Positions 5,582 through 6,873 of a stretch of DNA of 6,873 nucleotides are shown here, one piece after another. The first letter of the stretch is position 1; the number at the start of each line of letters is the position of its first letter. Under the pieces are notes generated by a model. The model saw nothing but the letters and a program-made list of their open reading frames with translations. It did not search any database and was not told the origin of the DNA. The stretch covers positions 1 to 6,873 of the forward strand of contig JAMXCY010000052.1 of assembly GCA_024543015.1 (NCBI GenBank). The letters run 5' to 3'. Position numbers and translations under genes: made by a program. Source of the DNA: Candidatus Omnitrophota bacterium (GTDB lineage: Bacteria > Omnitrophota > Gorgyraeia > JAFGHF01).

Positions 5582-6484
5582 CTATTTATTTTTCTTTACA
5601 GCATGGCCCCCAAACTCATTACGCAAGGCTGCGATTGTTTTTGCGCTAAAAGATTCATCCTGACGTGATCGAAACCGCTCCAGCAAGGATAAAGTAATTA
5701 CTGGCGCAGGTACGTTTTCATTTATTGCCTCAGCAACAGTCCAACGGCCTTCCCCTGAATCCTCAACGTAGCCTTTGATGCTTTTTAAATCCGGGTCTTT
5801 TCTAAAAGCATCCTCTGCCAGCTCTAAAAGCCAAGACCGTATAACACTTCCTTGATTCCATAAATGAGAAATTTTACCAAGATCAAGATTAAATTCTTTT
5901 TTTGCCTGCATTATCTCAAAACCCTCAGCATAAGCTTGCAATAAAGCATATTCTATTCCATTATGAACCATCTTTACAAAGTGTCCGGACCCGCTAGCCC
6001 CAATATAGGCATAACCGTCCTTAGGAGCAAGATCCTTAAAAATAGGCTCAGCTTTAGTAAAAGCTTGCTTTTCGCCGCCGACCATAAGACAATACCCTAT
6101 CTTTAAACCCCATATTCCTCCACTAGTTCCGGCATCAAGAAAATAAATTTCCTTTTCTTTTAAGTTCTGAGACCGTCGTATAGAATCTTTATAATATGAA
6201 TTACCTCCGTCGATGACAATGTCCCCTTTATCTAAAATATCCGCTAAGGAATTTATGGTATCTTCTGTAGGTTTACCGGCAGGAACCATAACCCAAATAA
6301 TCCTTGGCGTATCGATAGCCGTTTTAAACCCCTCTAATGAATCAACGACTAAAACTCCCTTACTTTCAACAGTCTTTCTCGCTTCCGCATTTATATCAAA
6401 AGCAACTACTTGGTGTCCATGCTGCTTGAGACGCTCAATCATATTTGCTCCCATTCTGCCTAAGCCAATCATACCAATTTTCAT
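5582..6484 (-). CDS. gnd: 6-phosphogluconate dehydrogenase, decarboxylating, short (likely NAD-dependent) form
   Basis: Converts 6-phosphogluconate to ribulose 5-phosphate and CO2, the last oxidative step of the pathway. The protein is 300 residues, the short form seen in many bacteria, against about 470 for the E. coli type. Motifs: Rossmann loop GLGRMG (7-12), VMVPAG (65-70), IDGGNS (91-96), DAGTSGG (117-123), and GHFVKMVHNGIEY (167-179) with the expected catalytic pair Lys171 and Glu178, seven apart as in the family. The ending RSRQDESF and NEFGGHAV (272-279, 289-296) is also typical. The second beta strand ends VVAFDIN, with Asp30 where NADP enzymes carry an N-R-T motif. An acid there normally holds the ribose hydroxyls of NAD and repels NADP. 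The ATG at 6484 has a perfect AAGGAGG 6 bases upstream. The gene starts 31 bases after the glycosyltransferase and 15 bases before transketolase. Confidence 0.96.
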   Translation of the reverse strand: MKIGMIGLGRMGANMIERLKQHGHQVVAFDINAEARKTVESKGVLVVDSLEGFKTAIDTPRIIWVMVPAGKPTEDTINSLADILDKGDIVIDGGNSYYKDSIRRSQNLKEKEIYFLDAGTSGGIWGLKIGYCLMVGGEKQAFTKAEPIFKDLAPKDGYAYIGASGSGHFVKMVHNGIEYALLQAYAEGFEIMQAKKEFNLDLGKISHLWNQGSVIRSWLLELAEDAFRKDPDLKSIKGYVEDSGEGRWTVAEAINENVPAPVITLSLLERFRSRQDESFSAKTIAALRNEFGGHAVKKNK

Positions 6485-6490
6485 ATAAAT

Positions 6491-6497
6491 CCTCCTT
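6491..6497 (-). promoter_or_regulatory. Ribosome binding site of gnd
   Basis: AAGGAGG with 6-base spacing to the ATG at 6484-6482 is one of the two perfect AGGAGG cores in the window; the other precedes the phosphatase. It fixes the gnd start and suggests strong translation. The 31-base gap holding it shows no hairpin terminator. Confidence 0.8.
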
Positions 6498-6515
6498 GAT
6501 TTAGCTATTTTTTAA

Positions 6516-6873
6516 TTACCTTATCTCGCAATAAAACTTTTTTAGTCTCTGGGGAGATACTCCTAATTTAAAACCTATATTAACAATGCAATTGATGAGA
6601 GTGACCTTAATAATACCTTGCCTCTTCCAGCGTCTTGGCAAAGTATAAACATTCCGATTTAATACCCTGGTTTGACCTTCTCTCCTTAATTTCTTAGAAA
6701 ATAAAACATCATCAAATAGTGCTACTTCATCAAATCCGCCGATTTTAAAAAATATATCCCGCCGCACGAATATAGCTTGGTCTCCGTAAAATATCTTGGA
6801 TAATTTAGCCCGGATATTTCCCGAAGATTCAATCCAACGATAGATAGCCCGGCTATCGGTAATCCTTTGCTTG
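6516..6873 (-). CDS. Family-2 glycosyltransferase, C-terminal part (TIGR04283-like), 5' end outside window
   Basis: Only the last 118 residues are present and the frame runs off the right edge. The GTG at 6767 is an internal Val codon, not a start. The fragment looks like the end of a GT-A fold glycosyltransferase close to the group named rSAM/selenodomain-associated transferase 2 (TIGR04283). The signs are YGDQAIFVRRDIF (fragment residues 29-41), IGGFDE (44-49), the acidic pair FDDVLFSKKLRREG (53-66) in the place of the usual E-D, LPRRWKRQGI (78-87), and GVSPQRLKKFY (104-114) at the end. Such enzymes transfer a sugar from a nucleotide donor; the acceptor is unknown. Some members of this group have been annotated as arsenosugar-biosynthesis transferases. 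The stretch VTLINCIVNIGF is moderately hydrophobic and could touch the membrane. It lies 31 bases before gnd and probably belongs to the same transcript, though it has no role in the pentose phosphate pathway. Confidence 0.82.
   Translation of the reverse strand, partial: KQRITDSRAIYRWIESSGNIRAKLSKIFYGDQAIFVRRDIFFKIGGFDEVALFDDVLFSKKLRREGQTRVLNRNVYTLPRRWKRQGIIKVTLINCIVNIGFKLGVSPQRLKKFYCEIR

Noticed and set aside
6213..6488. Plus-strand open frame opposite the start of gnd, with hydrophobic stretches
   Set aside because: The hydrophobic look comes from the complement of the Rossmann-fold codons; gnd is certain here.

Overview
The window is an AT-rich bacterial segment (roughly 40% G+C by eye). 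All eight genes lie on the minus strand and are packed so tightly that no gap exceeds 41 bases. Read in the direction of transcription, from the right end, the order is: C-terminal part of a family-2 glycosyltransferase (cut by the window edge), 6-phosphogluconate dehydrogenase, transketolase N-terminal subunit, transketolase C-terminal subunit, an exported DUF3179 protein, glucose-6-phosphate dehydrogenase, 6-phosphogluconolactonase, and a dual-specificity-type phosphatase (cut by the left edge). The junctions are +31, +15, -4, +19, +11, +19 and +41 bases. I see no internal terminator and no convincing internal promoter, so this looks like one transcription unit.

Functionally the core is the complete oxidative pentose phosphate branch: Zwf makes 6-phosphogluconolactone, Pgl hydrolyses it, and Gnd decarboxylates 6-phosphogluconate to ribulose 5-phosphate. 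A two-subunit transketolase provides one non-oxidative enzyme. Transaldolase, ribose-5-phosphate isomerase and ribulose-5-phosphate epimerase are not in the window. The most interesting reading concerns cofactors. Gnd is the short 300-residue type with an acidic residue (Asp30) at the end of the second beta strand. Zwf lacks the conserved Arg (Leu70 instead) that binds the NADP 2'-phosphate in characterised enzymes. Together these predict a branch that delivers mostly NADH rather than NADPH. This is an inference from motifs and has not been measured.

Three accessory genes are not part of the textbook pathway. One is a secreted or surface DUF3179 protein inserted between transketolase and zwf. 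One is a small Cys-based phosphatase with Glu at the usual general-acid Asp position. The third is a glycosyltransferase resembling the 'rSAM/selenodomain-associated transferase 2' (TIGR04283) group.

Organism: a bacterium with a split transketolase, short Gnd, a TIGR04283-like transferase and a DUF3179 protein. This combination would suit an uncultivated anaerobic lineage such as Omnitrophota or a deltaproteobacterial-type group. That placement is low-confidence and rests on general impression. There are no RNA genes, mobile elements, CRISPR arrays or long repeats, and no stretch over 300 bases without a gene.
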